A stretch of DNA of 13,210 bases from JBBIRM01 sp037441765 (GCA_037441765.1 JBBIRM010000072.1:1-13210), one strand, 5' to 3'. Numbered from the stretch's first letter, positions 6,319 to 13,210 are shown. The notes: generated from the sequence alone by a model not told the origin. A program made the numbers and translations.

Positions 6319-7929
6319 TCAATATGCAGGTGGCATGGGTGGTCCACCTTGTTCTTTCTTGGGCTTTTCAGCCACCACAGCCTCTGTGGTAATCAAAAGA
6401 GAGGCGACACTTGCTGCATTTTGAAGAGCAAACCTTACCACCTTGGTAGGATCGATAATCCCGGCCTCAACCATATCTGTATATTCCTCTTTATCAGCAT
6501 CGAAACCAAAAGCACCTTTCTCTTGTTTTACCCTCTCTGCGACCACCGAACCCTCTTTGCCTGCATTCTCAGCAATCTGACGGATTGGTTCTTCAAGGGC
6601 CTTCATGACAATCTCCACACCTGTCTGGCGATCGCCTTCTAATTTTATCTTTTTCAAAGCCGGGAGGCATCTCAGATAGGCAACTCCTCCTCCTGTGACA
6701 ATGCCCTCTTCCACAGCGGCACGTGTTGCATTTAGGGCATCCTCCACCCTCGCCTTTTTCTCTTTCATTTCTGTCTCTGTTGCTGCACCAACCTTGATTA
6801 CTGCAACGCCTCCTGCAAGTTTTGCCAGACGCTCTTGAAGCTTCTCCCTATCGTAATCAGATGTCGTCTCTTCAATCTGGACCCGAAGCTGTTTGATCCG
6901 GCCTTCTATTGCTGAGGGCTTCCCTGCTCCTTCAACAATCGTCGTATTATCTTTATCGATTACGACCTTCTTTGCTGTCCCGAGATCGCTTAACTTTACA
7001 TTTTCAAGTTTAATTCCTACGTCCTCGAAGATCGCTGTCCCTCCTGTGAGGATTGCAATATCCTCGAGCATTGCCTTTCTCCTATCTCCAAATCCCGGAG
7101 CCTTTACCGCAGCACACTTCAATGTCCCTCGAAGTTTGTTGACCACCAATGTAGCCAGGGCCTCTCCCTCCACATCTTCTGCAATGATGAGGATGGGCCT
7201 TCCAGACCTTGCGGCTCCCTCCAAGATCGGAAGGAGATCCTTCATTCCTGAGATCTTCTTTTCATAAAGAAGGATGAGCGGATTCTCAAGAACAGCCTCC
7301 ATCTTCTCTGGGTCGGTGACAAAGTAAGGAGATATATATCCTCGATCGAATTGCATCCCCTCTACAACCTCGAGGGTTGTCTCCATTCCCTTGGCCTCTT
7401 CGACAGTGATCACTCCCTCTTTCCCAACCTTGTTCATCGCCTCAGCGATGATGTTGCCAATGGTTGAGTCGTTGTTGGCTGAAATCGTTCCAACCTGGGA
7501 GATCTCTTTTTGATCCTTGACAGGTTTTGAAAGTTTCTTCAACTCCTTGACCACCTCTTCGACTGCATAGTCGATCCCTCTTTTGATGTCCATGGGATTG
7601 GCCCCTGCAGCCACGATCTTGTATCCTTCTCGATAGATGGCCTGCGCCAGAATCGTTGCGGTTGTAGTCCCATCACCTGCTGTGTCCGAGGTTTTACTGG
7701 CCACCTCCTTTACCATCTTTGCACCCATATTTTGAAAGTGGTCTTCCAGCTCAATCTCTTTGGCAACGGTAACCCCATCTTTGGTCACGACCGGAGACCC
7801 AAATGACTTTTCTAAGACAACATTTCTCCCCTTAGGTCCCAAAGTCACCTTCACTGCATCCGCCAATATGTTAACCCCTTCTAAGATTGAATTTCGTGCC
7901 TCCTGATCAAACTTCAATTCCTTAGCCAT
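6319..7929 (-). CDS. groEL: Chaperonin GroEL (Hsp60)
   Basis: A 536-residue chaperonin subunit covering the whole family length (Escherichia coli 548). Fourteen copies form the double ring in which cytosolic proteins fold with ATP and GroES. Visible motifs are MAKELKFD at the start, LGPKGRNV (30-37), KDGVTVAKEIEL with catalytic Asp D51, and the nucleotide-binding GDGTTT (85-90). The apical region (GRPILIIAEDVEGEALATLVVNK) and the EEGIVTGGGVAYL segment of the equatorial domain are intact. The C-terminal tail ends in GGPPMPPAY rather than the common Gly-Gly-Met repeats. AAAGGAGGAGG lies directly before ATG 7929. It is 39 bases downstream of groES and shares its promoter. Confidence 0.98.
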   Translation of the reverse strand: MAKELKFDQEARNSILEGVNILADAVKVTLGPKGRNVVLEKSFGSPVVTKDGVTVAKEIELEDHFQNMGAKMVKEVASKTSDTAGDGTTTATILAQAIYREGYKIVAAGANPMDIKRGIDYAVEEVVKELKKLSKPVKDQKEISQVGTISANNDSTIGNIIAEAMNKVGKEGVITVEEAKGMETTLEVVEGMQFDRGYISPYFVTDPEKMEAVLENPLILLYEKKISGMKDLLPILEGAARSGRPILIIAEDVEGEALATLVVNKLRGTLKCAAVKAPGFGDRRKAMLEDIAILTGGTAIFEDVGIKLENVKLSDLGTAKKVVIDKDNTTIVEGAGKPSAIEGRIKQLRVQIEETTSDYDREKLQERLAKLAGGVAVIKVGAATETEMKEKKARVEDALNATRAAVEEGIVTGGGVAYLRCLPALKKIKLEGDRQTGVEIVMKALEEPIRQIAENAGKEGSVVAERVKQEKGAFGFDADKEEYTDMVEAGIIDPTKVVRFALQNAASVASLLITTEAVVAEKPKKEQGGPPMPPAY

Positions 7930-7968
7930 AGACCTCCTCCTTTCTACTTATTCCATATATAACTTTTC

Positions 7969-8256
7969 TCATTCAACAATAGCAAGAATGTCATCCTCTT
8001 TCATCATAAGATATTCCTCTCCCTCAATCTTAATCTCAGTGCCCCCATATTTTGCAAAGAGGACGCGATCTCCTACTTTGACTTCTAATGGGATCTTGGT
8101 CCCGTCCTCCTTGATCCTCCCATCTCCCACAGCAATCACTTTTCCTTCGATGGGTTTCTCTTTGGCTGTATCCGGGATTATAATCCCCCCTTTGGTTTTC
8201 TCTTCTTCTTCCAATCGTTTTACGATGATCCGATCATGCAGTGGCCTGATCTTCAT
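7969..8256 (-). CDS. groES: Co-chaperonin GroES (Hsp10)
   Basis: A 95-residue protein, the usual length, forming the heptameric lid of the GroEL chamber. MKIRPLHDRIIVKR at the start, the mobile loop around EEEKTKGGIIIPDTAKEKP, and the end MMKEDDILAIVE are all typical. I choose ATG 8256, which has AAGGAGG at 8263-8269; the frame stays open to a TTG at 8274, but that would place the ribosome binding site inside the gene. It is first in the groESL operon. Confidence 0.97.
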   Translation of the reverse strand: MKIRPLHDRIIVKRLEEEEKTKGGIIIPDTAKEKPIEGKVIAVGDGRIKEDGTKIPLEVKVGDRVLFAKYGGTEIKIEGEEYLMMKEDDILAIVE

Positions 8257-8291
8257 AAAAATCCTCCTTCCCAATTTAAAATGACCTAAAA

Positions 8292-8320
8292 TTTATAATC
8301 ACCCTCTCTTCAATTGTCAA
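8292..8320 (-). promoter_or_regulatory. groESL promoter
   Basis: On the minus strand TTGACA (8320-8315), a 17-base spacer and TATAAA (8297-8292) give a near-consensus vegetative promoter with transcription expected near 8285. An inverted repeat, CTCTCTT at 8304-8310 with AAGAGAG at 8330-8336, straddles the -35 box and could be an operator. No CIRCE site (TTAGCACTC-N9-GAGTGCTAA) is seen, so HrcA control is not supported. Confidence 0.75.
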
Positions 8321-8373
8321 GACTGCCTAAAGAGAGTTAGGAAAAAGTACTTAAAACCAGTTTTATAGACTGG

Positions 8374-8521
8374 GGAGGTGGGATGTAAAGCCTTCGAGCG
8401 GATACCTTTAAAAGTTTGGCACTACTAATTAATTCCCTGAAAATGTCTGTTTTCTCTTAAACGATTGTTAGCAAATTAACTTCTTAGTGCCCGCATTCGA
8501 AGGGTTTGGAACCCTACCTCC
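8374..8521. repeat. Inverted-repeat element, copy 1
   Basis: Left arm 8374-8401 and right arm 8491-8521 pair imperfectly: GGAGGTGGGAT with ACCCTACCTCC, CCTTCGA (8391-8397) with TCGAAGG (8497-8503), and GCGG with CCGC. An inner helix pairs GGCACTA (8418-8424) with TAGTGCC (8485-8491), and TTAATT (8429-8434) with AATTAA (8474-8479). It fills much of the 332-base gap between the radical SAM gene and groES. A diverged copy with the same layout lies at 12994-13169. The element codes for nothing I recognise. Confidence 0.6.
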
Positions 8522-8588
8522 AAAGTCTTTCTATGACTTTTCAGAACCCTCATAAAGAGATATCTGAGAAAGTATTTAAAAGGAATTT

Positions 8589-9878
8589 TTAGACCCTCAT
8601 GATCTTCTTTTGCGTAAATCGATACTGCATCAACTGGAATGGAAAATAGACCAATCGGTTGATTAACGTTGGAGGATAATCCCAGTGGAATCGTCTTAAA
8701 ATAGAAGAAAAGGAATAGAATTTCCTCCAGGCCCTTTTCCATCCCTCTCGGAGGACTTCTCCACTCATTTTCCTTGGAATGAAGAATGGCGCACACTCCT
8801 CCGGCCTCTCCAATAGCCACCATCGATCATGAACCAAACGCCCCTCATTTTTTACTCTGCTATAAAAGGATGTTTCAGGATAGGGGGTGAGGACCATAAA
8901 GATGGCAGAAAAGAGTTTTGTTTGAATAGAGAATTCTACAACTTCTTCAAAAACAGTGGGGTCATCTTCATCAAATCCAAAGATAAACGATCCACAGATG
9001 GCAATGCCATAGCGATGGAGATGACCGATGATCTCTCGATATTCAGCGGGGTCATTTTGAAATTTTTGAACCTCTATCATATTCTGTCGTGAAAGGGATT
9101 CGAACCCGATAAAAAGGCTTGTGCACCCGCTTTTTGCTAACAACTCGATGTTTTCAATCTTCTTAAGTCCATGGAGCGATGCCTGTCCAAACCACTTCTT
9201 CTCAAGAGGAATTAGGGCTCTGAGTAGTTCTGTGGAGTATGATGGGCTTGCGATAATGTTGTCATCGTTAAACATCATCCAACGATGAGATAAACGACGC
9301 ACCTCATCAACAACCTTCGATATTGGTCTGAAACGATAGGTCTCCCCATAAAATTTTTGAACAGAACAGAACTCACACCGATAAGGGCATCCTCTGGTCA
9401 CCTGAACAACATCAATGGGTAAGTATCCTCTCTTGGGTAAAAGGTCTCGACGGGGTATTGGAACCTTCGATAAATCTGTATAGGTCTCCTGTCGATAAAA
9501 AGGTTTAAGGTCTCCTCTTCTCAAGTCCTCAATCAACATAGGCCAGATCTCTTCAGCCTCACCGATGACCACTGAATCTGCATGCTTTTTTGCCTCTTCG
9601 GGAAGAGCAGTGGGATGAATTCCTCCTAATACCACGGGGATTCCCTTTTCCCGATAGGCATCAGCAATCTGGTATGCCCTTAAAGCAGTTTTTGACAAAA
9701 CGGTAATCCCAACCAGGTCAACTTCTTTGAGATCTCTCCTCAGGTCGATGGGAGTCAGGAGATCATCTGTCAATGAAATTTCAACATCTCTGGGAGAAAG
9801 GGCACTTAAGATTGGGAGGGCAAGGTTGGGGATGCGGGCATTTTCTTGAACAGCAGGAATGATAAGTTCAATCTTCAA
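8589..9878 (-). CDS. B12-binding-domain radical SAM protein
   Basis: A 429-residue protein. Residues about 1-125 resemble a cobalamin-binding Rossmann domain (LVGITVLSKTALRAYQIAD, then VVLGGIHPTALPEEA). The canonical B12 ligand motif DxHxxG is not evident. Residues about 155-340 are a radical SAM core with CxxxCxxC as CPYRCEFC (C164, C168, C171), which binds the 4Fe-4S cluster that cleaves S-adenosylmethionine. The acidic-aromatic WMMFNDDNI and IGFES strands are typical of this class (methyltransferases, cyclases, lipid and cofactor enzymes). The substrate is unknown. The start is TTG 9878, since an in-frame TAA lies at 9884-9882 and a GGGG site at 9887-9890. It is the last gene of the minus-strand run from 11890. 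The C-terminus may be cut by a frameshift (see findings). Confidence 0.88.
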   Translation of the reverse strand: MKIELIIPAVQENARIPNLALPILSALSPRDVEISLTDDLLTPIDLRRDLKEVDLVGITVLSKTALRAYQIADAYREKGIPVVLGGIHPTALPEEAKKHADSVVIGEAEEIWPMLIEDLRRGDLKPFYRQETYTDLSKVPIPRRDLLPKRGYLPIDVVQVTRGCPYRCEFCSVQKFYGETYRFRPISKVVDEVRRLSHRWMMFNDDNIIASPSYSTELLRALIPLEKKWFGQASLHGLKKIENIELLAKSGCTSLFIGFESLSRQNMIEVQKFQNDPAEYREIIGHLHRYGIAICGSFIFGFDEDDPTVFEEVVEFSIQTKLFSAIFMVLTPYPETSFYSRVKNEGRLVHDRWWLLERPEECAPFFIPRKMSGEVLREGWKRAWRKFYSFSSILRRFHWDYPPTLINRLVYFPFQLMQYRFTQKKIMRV

Positions 9879-9950
9879 AAATTAAACCCCATATACCCCC
9901 GCCCTTAAGGGCATGGCTTTTCTTTATTTTCCTCTTCCCTTCCTTGAACC

Positions 9951-10142
9951 TTATAAATTCATTTTTGACAATGGAACTCCTCCATAGCCTATATTCTCTT
10001 TTGGAACCTCGTTAAGAACAATTCGAACCCGGTCGGCAGGGATCTGTAAAACTTCAGTAATGGCATCCGTCACCTTCTTAATCAATTGTTCCTTCTTCTC
10101 TGCGGTCCTTCCCTCAATCAAGCTAATCTGAACAATAGGCAT
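9951..10142 (-). CDS. 4-oxalocrotonate tautomerase-like protein
   Basis: A 63-residue protein of the 4-OT family, which are homo-oligomeric keto-enol tautomerases using an N-terminal proline as base. After removal of Met the catalytic Pro1 is exposed (MPIVQISLIEGR), and Arg11 and Arg39 of the family are both present. The residue at the position of Phe50 appears to be Ile, in KENIGYGG, so substrate preference may differ. AAGGAGG at 10148-10154 precedes ATG 10142. Nothing around it encodes aromatic meta-cleavage, so the role in catechol breakdown should not be assumed. It lies 88 bases after the B3/B4 gene and 72 bases before the radical SAM gene, on the same strand. Confidence 0.9.
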   Translation of the reverse strand: MPIVQISLIEGRTAEKKEQLIKKVTDAITEVLQIPADRVRIVLNEVPKENIGYGGVPLSKMNL

Positions 10143-10230
10143 CCGTTCCTCCTTTCTCTCAAATAGGGGAAAAGGATCTAATTTTATTATTCACTTGAAC
10201 CCTTGAATCTTAGACCCCTTGAATCCTTTT

Positions 10231-10896
10231 TCATGCTTTAAACACTTTCAACCAAGGATCTTTTCCCCCACCGAATTTTTCCAGTATCTCGAGTGCCAAT
10301 CTTATTCCATCTGATACATATTCATCCACAATCCCGGGGGCTGTAAAGACATAGACCACGATATTTTTACTCGAGGAGTCGACCTTGGTTTTAAAATCTG
10401 GACCCTGAAACAGGGAACAGACAATCTCCTTCTCATCCCTGAGAACAATCTCATCCTCCTTACAAATGATCATCTTACCTGAAACTCCTTGGAAGGTCTC
10501 TCCTTCCTTCGCCAGGTCAAGCCGCCATTCTCCATCAAAGCGATCGAGGTCTTGAATAGCCATCAAAATCCCATAACACATCTCTGCGATGATATGGGTA
10601 TCAATATATAGATTGACACTTGGAAATCCCATATTGATCATTCTCTTAAAATGGCCTGGGAGTGGACAATTGTAACCCCACTCTTTAAAGAATTGATCAT
10701 AAAGACCGATCCTCTTCTCAATCTGGGCAAGATTGGCCTTCCTTCGATTCTTTCGAACAAGATCTCTTTTATAGATTTTGAAAGGCTCGCTCCTTTCAAA
10801 ATAGGTACAACTGAGGATCGTCCCAACTCCAAAATTTAACTCGGGAAACCGTCGCCGGTAATCCTCGGTGATAAGAAGGGAAACCTCTTTACCCAT
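10231..10896 (-). CDS. Free-standing B3/B4-domain protein (PheRS editing-like)
   Basis: A 221-residue protein. The region from about 85 to 215 matches the B3/B4 fold of the phenylalanyl-tRNA synthetase beta subunit: PSVNLYIDTHIIAEMCYGI, then DLDRFDGEWRL, the V-S-G-K strand, LRDEKEIVCSLFQGPD, TKV and a C-terminal helix (SDGIRLALEILEKFGG). In the synthetase this domain removes mischarged tyrosine. Stand-alone members (COG3382) are thought to be trans-editing or amino-acyl hydrolase-like proteins, but few have been tested. The ATG at 10896 lies one base after the stop of the substrate-binding gene, with AAGGA just upstream, so the two are translationally linked. Family assignment comes from motif order rather than any alignment, so moderate certainty. 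Confidence 0.75.
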   Translation of the reverse strand: MGKEVSLLITEDYRRRFPELNFGVGTILSCTYFERSEPFKIYKRDLVRKNRRKANLAQIEKRIGLYDQFFKEWGYNCPLPGHFKRMINMGFPSVNLYIDTHIIAEMCYGILMAIQDLDRFDGEWRLDLAKEGETFQGVSGKMIICKEDEIVLRDEKEIVCSLFQGPDFKTKVDSSSKNIVVYVFTAPGIVDEYVSDGIRLALEILEKFGGGKDPWLKVFKA

Positions 10897-10897
10897 C

Positions 10898-11890
10898 TCA
10901 TTCCTTAATGACTTTATCGGCCTTCTTTAAAAATTCAATAGGGATGACTGCCCCCTGGGCCTTTTCTGCCTTTTCATTTACGATTAAAATAAATCTTTCC
11001 CCTTGATCCCATGGGATATTGCCTGCCTTTTCTCCCCTTAAGATTCTAACTGCTTTTTCTCCTGCTGAATATCCAATTTCGAAATAGTCTAAACTATAGG
11101 CCGCCAATGCACCTCTAAATACACTTCCAGCGTCTCCGCTGAAAAGAGGAATTTTGTATTGATTGCAGACTCTGACGATGGCATCCAAGGCTGAAAGTGT
11201 TTTAGGGTCAAAAAAGAGATGGATGGCCTGAACTTTTCCAACAAGATATTGAGCGGCCTTTGGAACCTCCTCACTTGAAGAGATTAGAGCTTCGATAATC
11301 TCGATGCCCAATCTTCTGCCGGTCTCTCTCATCTCCTTAATATGACCGATCGAAGCAGGATCATCAGAGGAGTAAATTGTACCCCACCTCTTTGCCTTTG
11401 GAAAAAATTTTGTATGCATCTCAAATTGAATAGAAGTGGGCCAGCGGTCGCTCACACCTGTCACATTGGTTTTGGTTTTTGACCCTCGGTGACTGTTGGA
11501 GGGAACGATCTCTGATCCTACTGGATCGGTGACCGAGGAGAAAACAATGGGAGTCTCTTTAATAACTTTTATCGTTTCTTGAGAGGCGAGGGTTCCAATG
11601 GAGTGGATTAAATCCAACTTTCTATCGAGGAATTGCCGGGCAATTGCCTGGGCCCTACTTCTCTCATTATGAGCATTCTGATAGATGAAAATCACATGAA
11701 TACCCTCTTTGAAACCTGCCTCTGAGAGTGCCTTTTCAAATCCTATTTTATCGGTATCGAAATCCTGATGAGAAAAGGACTGAGTCACCCCGATCCTAAA
11801 ATGCTTCTTTGGTAGACTCTCTTGAGCCGAGGAATCTTCAACGGTGAGAATGAGGAATGAGGCAAGAAGAGGGAATAATTTCCTCCACAT
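10898..11890 (-). CDS. ABC-type substrate-binding protein (TrpX/ABC_sub_bind family)
   Basis: A 330-residue exported protein. Residues 1-22 are a signal peptide (basic MWRK, hydrophobic core LLASFLILTV, cleavage after SSA). The mature part is a two-lobed periplasmic binding protein: RIGVTQSFSHQDF, the helix with ALSEAGFKEG, LIHSIGTLASQETIK, PIVFSSVTDPVGSEIV, NVTGVSDRWP, and GDAGSVFRGALAAYSLDYFEIGYSAGE. This set is typical of the family that includes the tryptophan/tyrosine binder TrpX. No permease or ATPase gene is in the window, so it is an orphan receptor here. ATG 11890 is fixed by an in-frame TAA at 11896-11894 and an AAGGGA site. It is first in the minus-strand run and has its own promoter at 11974-12002. 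Confidence 0.88.
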   Translation of the reverse strand: MWRKLFPLLASFLILTVEDSSAQESLPKKHFRIGVTQSFSHQDFDTDKIGFEKALSEAGFKEGIHVIFIYQNAHNERSRAQAIARQFLDRKLDLIHSIGTLASQETIKVIKETPIVFSSVTDPVGSEIVPSNSHRGSKTKTNVTGVSDRWPTSIQFEMHTKFFPKAKRWGTIYSSDDPASIGHIKEMRETGRRLGIEIIEALISSSEEVPKAAQYLVGKVQAIHLFFDPKTLSALDAIVRVCNQYKIPLFSGDAGSVFRGALAAYSLDYFEIGYSAGEKAVRILRGEKAGNIPWDQGERFILIVNEKAEKAQGAVIPIEFLKKADKVIKE

Positions 11891-11956
11891 ATTTTATTCC
11901 CTTTCTTTTAAATTTTGTGATGTCCTCCTCCTTTATCGTATCCCTACCGCTCTCTC

Positions 11957-11972
11957 TAAACAATAATGTTTA
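11957..11972. promoter_or_regulatory. Candidate operator at the transcription start
   Basis: TAAACA (11957-11962) and TGTTTA (11967-11972) form 6-bp inverted arms around four bases, overlapping the predicted start of the substrate-binding transcript. A regulator site is plausible but short AT-rich dyads arise by chance. Confidence 0.3.
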
Positions 11973-11973
11973 A

Positions 11974-12002
11974 AAAATAACACCAAATAAAAGTTCTGTC
12001 AA
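11974..12002 (-). promoter_or_regulatory. Promoter of the substrate-binding operon
   Basis: On the minus strand TTGACA (12002-11997), a 17-base spacer and TATTTT (11979-11974) form a good promoter, with transcription expected near 11967. It reads into the gene at 11890. Confidence 0.65.
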
Positions 12003-12098
12003 TTTTGATAAGTTAAAGTTGCCCATTTGTTTTGGAACCGGTAGTAGACCTTATTAAAAGGGTTGAAGAGCGTCTCAGATTGGGATAAGTTAATCACC

Positions 12099-12965
12099 AT
12101 GACAAGATTCTTTGTCTTTCTTTCAATAGGGATCATCGCCATCTCCACTGCCTCCATCTTTATCAAGCTCAGTGATGCGCCTCCGTTGATCATTGCCACT
12201 TACAGGATGGTGATATCTTCCCTCCTATTAATCCCTTTTTTGGGTTATAAGAAAATATGGAGAAAATGGGAGGTTCATAAAATGGGATGGGTTATTCTCT
12301 CGGGCCTCTTTTTAAGTCTCCATTTTGCCTTCTGGATTGCCTCTCTGAAATTCACCTCTGTCGCAAGTTCTGTTGTATTGGTCACAACTCATCCTATATT
12401 TGTGGGGCTTGGAGCAAGAATTTTCTTAAATGAATCCTCAGGAACCATTTTAATTATTGCCATCATCCTCTCAGTTTTAGGGGGTGGATTGATTGGCTAT
12501 GGGGATTTCCTTTTATCCAAAGAAGCCCTGATGGGAGATGGAATGGCCCTCTTAGGAGCGATGGCAGCATCCGGATATCTTCTTATCGGAAGGAAGATGA
12601 GGGGGCAACAGGATCTCTTCGCCTACATCTTCCCTGTCTATTCAACTTCTGGATTGACTCTGATCCTCCTCTCCCTCATATTTCAAAAATCTTTTTTTGG
12701 ATATTCTACCAACACCTACATCTGGATGATCCTTCTTGCCCTTATTCCTCAATTGATCGGCCATACTACCTTTAACTGGGCATTGAAATACCTTCCTGCC
12801 TCTATGGTGGCGATCGCTATCTTAGGAGAACCTGTTGGTTCAACTCTTCTTGCCTATCTTATTTTAGGTGAAAGTCTGACAATTTTGAAGATCTTAGGTG
12901 GAATCATTATCCTTTCCGGGGTTTTGATTGCCCTTACCTCTATCCCCACACAAGAAATGAAATAA
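12099..12965 (+). CDS. EamA/DMT-family inner-membrane transporter
   Basis: A 288-residue protein from ATG 12099 (the frame is open up to TTG 12063, but the first transmembrane segment begins right after ATG 12099 and the family usually begins there). About ten hydrophobic segments in two five-helix halves form two EamA repeats, with inner turns such as RMVISSLLLIPFL and GEPVGSTLLAYLILGESL; the latter is the usual conserved motif of the second repeat. Members export or import small metabolites, often amino acids, and the substrate here is unknown. It is divergent from the substrate-binding operon, with a 208-base shared upstream region. The Shine-Dalgarno site is weak, with a GATAAGTTAA just before the start. 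Confidence 0.9.
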   Translation: MTRFFVFLSIGIIAISTASIFIKLSDAPPLIIATYRMVISSLLLIPFLGYKKIWRKWEVHKMGWVILSGLFLSLHFAFWIASLKFTSVASSVVLVTTHPIFVGLGARIFLNESSGTILIIAIILSVLGGGLIGYGDFLLSKEALMGDGMALLGAMAASGYLLIGRKMRGQQDLFAYIFPVYSTSGLTLILLSLIFQKSFFGYSTNTYIWMILLALIPQLIGHTTFNWALKYLPASMVAIAILGEPVGSTLLAYLILGESLTILKILGGIIILSGVLIALTSIPTQEMK

Positions 12966-12993
12966 AGTTTAAGTACCCCCTCACTTATCCGGG

Positions 12994-13169
12994 GAATCGG
13001 GTAGGGATGTCGGAGAAAATCTTATAGCGGAAACCTTAGAGTGCTCCCTTACTACAGAATCCCTTGAGTATTGAAAAGGCTACCATCTCATTAGATGAAA
13101 TCTCTTTCTTAAGGCATTCTATTAACCGATCCGCTTTATAAGATTTTTGGAGATATCCCTACCCGATTC
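12994..13169. repeat. Inverted-repeat element, copy 2
   Basis: Left arm 12994-13031 and right arm 13130-13169 pair almost throughout: the outer 18 bases (12994-13011 with 13152-13169) match at 17 of 18, then TCTTATA (13020-13026) with TATAAGA (13137-13143) and GCGG with CCGC. An inner helix pairs AGAGTGC (13038-13044) with GCATTCT (13114-13120). It begins 28 bases after the transporter stop. The order of segments (GGGATGT, AGCGGA plus ACCTT, ACTAC, AATCCCTTGA or AATTCCCTGA) matches copy 1. Confidence 0.65.
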
Positions 13170-13210
13170 ATATAATTCCACCCTTCAGTGAGTGATTACA
13201 AGTTTAAGGG

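Noticed and set aside
6893..7267. Long open frame (124 codons) on the plus strand opposite groEL
   Set aside because: It is antisense to a highly conserved gene and its protein is low-complexity Ser/Phe/Pro-rich, as expected from a shadow frame.
7988..8284. 98-codon open frame on the plus strand opposite groES
   Set aside because: It is the complement of groES with no ribosome binding site and a Ser/Ile/Pro-biased product.
8416..8426. TTGGCACTAC as a half CIRCE element upstream of groES
   Set aside because: It matches only part of one arm, the partner arm is missing at the right distance, and it is explained by the inner helix of the inverted-repeat element.
9095..9110. GGGTTCGAATCCC on the minus strand, like the T-arm of a tRNA
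   Set aside because: It lies inside the conserved IGFES coding segment of the radical SAM gene, and no acceptor stem or anticodon arm fits around it.
9901..9912. Palindrome GCCCTTAAGGGC between the tautomerase and radical SAM genes as a terminator
   Set aside because: It can form only a 4-bp stem with a 4-base loop and has no T-run on the minus strand.
10200..10225. Direct repeat CCCTTGAATC twice with a 16-base period
   Set aside because: Only two short copies in an intergenic gap; too little to call a CRISPR, iteron or operator.
1..13210. CRISPR arrays, rRNA or tRNA genes, and toxin-antitoxin partner for the RHH gene
   Set aside because: I looked for regularly spaced repeats, tRNA-like cloverleaf motifs and a toxin-like frame beside 368-553 and saw none.

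Overview
The window looks like a piece of chromosome from an AT-leaning, probably anaerobic Gram-negative bacterium. I lean towards the deltaproteobacterial (Desulfobacterota-like) groups. The reasons are the content (FmdB-type zinc ribbon, cobalamin-type radical SAM protein, tryptophan-type substrate-binding protein, transposase fragment of a type I associate with those groups) and standard sigma70-like promoters with strong AAGGAGG ribosome binding sites. The taxonomic placement is an inference and is not secure.

Layout. Positions 1-300 hold the 5' end of an insertion-sequence transposase on the minus strand, with its probable element end, two direct repeats and a hairpin over its ribosome binding site. 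Positions 308-3539 are a plus-strand run of five genes behind one strong promoter: a ribbon-helix-helix regulator, a HEAT-repeat protein, a ParA-type ATPase with a MerR-like DNA-binding head, and two coiled-coil proteins that share a motif. I read this run as a ParA-driven positioning or segregation module of unknown cargo, with the same part types (ATPase, HEAT repeats, coiled coil) as the myxobacterial PomXYZ system. Positions 3609-6034 hold an FmdB-like zinc ribbon gene with its own promoter and a Uup/EttA-like ABC-F protein.

On the minus strand, 6039-6218 is a 59-residue zinc-ribbon gene, 6319-8256 is groES-groEL with a consensus promoter at 8292-8320, and 8589-11890 is a probable operon read from 12002 leftward. 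Its order is secreted substrate-binding protein, free-standing B3/B4 (PheRS-editing-like) protein, 4-oxalocrotonate tautomerase-like protein, and B12-binding radical SAM protein. An EamA-family transporter is divergent from it on the plus strand (12099-12965).

Two intergenic stretches, 8374-8521 and 12994-13169, are diverged copies of one inverted-repeat element. Their arms differ between copies, yet each copy still pairs with itself. This is the clearest unexplained signal outside the genes and suggests a folded RNA or cruciform-forming repeat family. The ParA/HEAT/coiled-coil module is the strongest candidate for an undescribed protein system.
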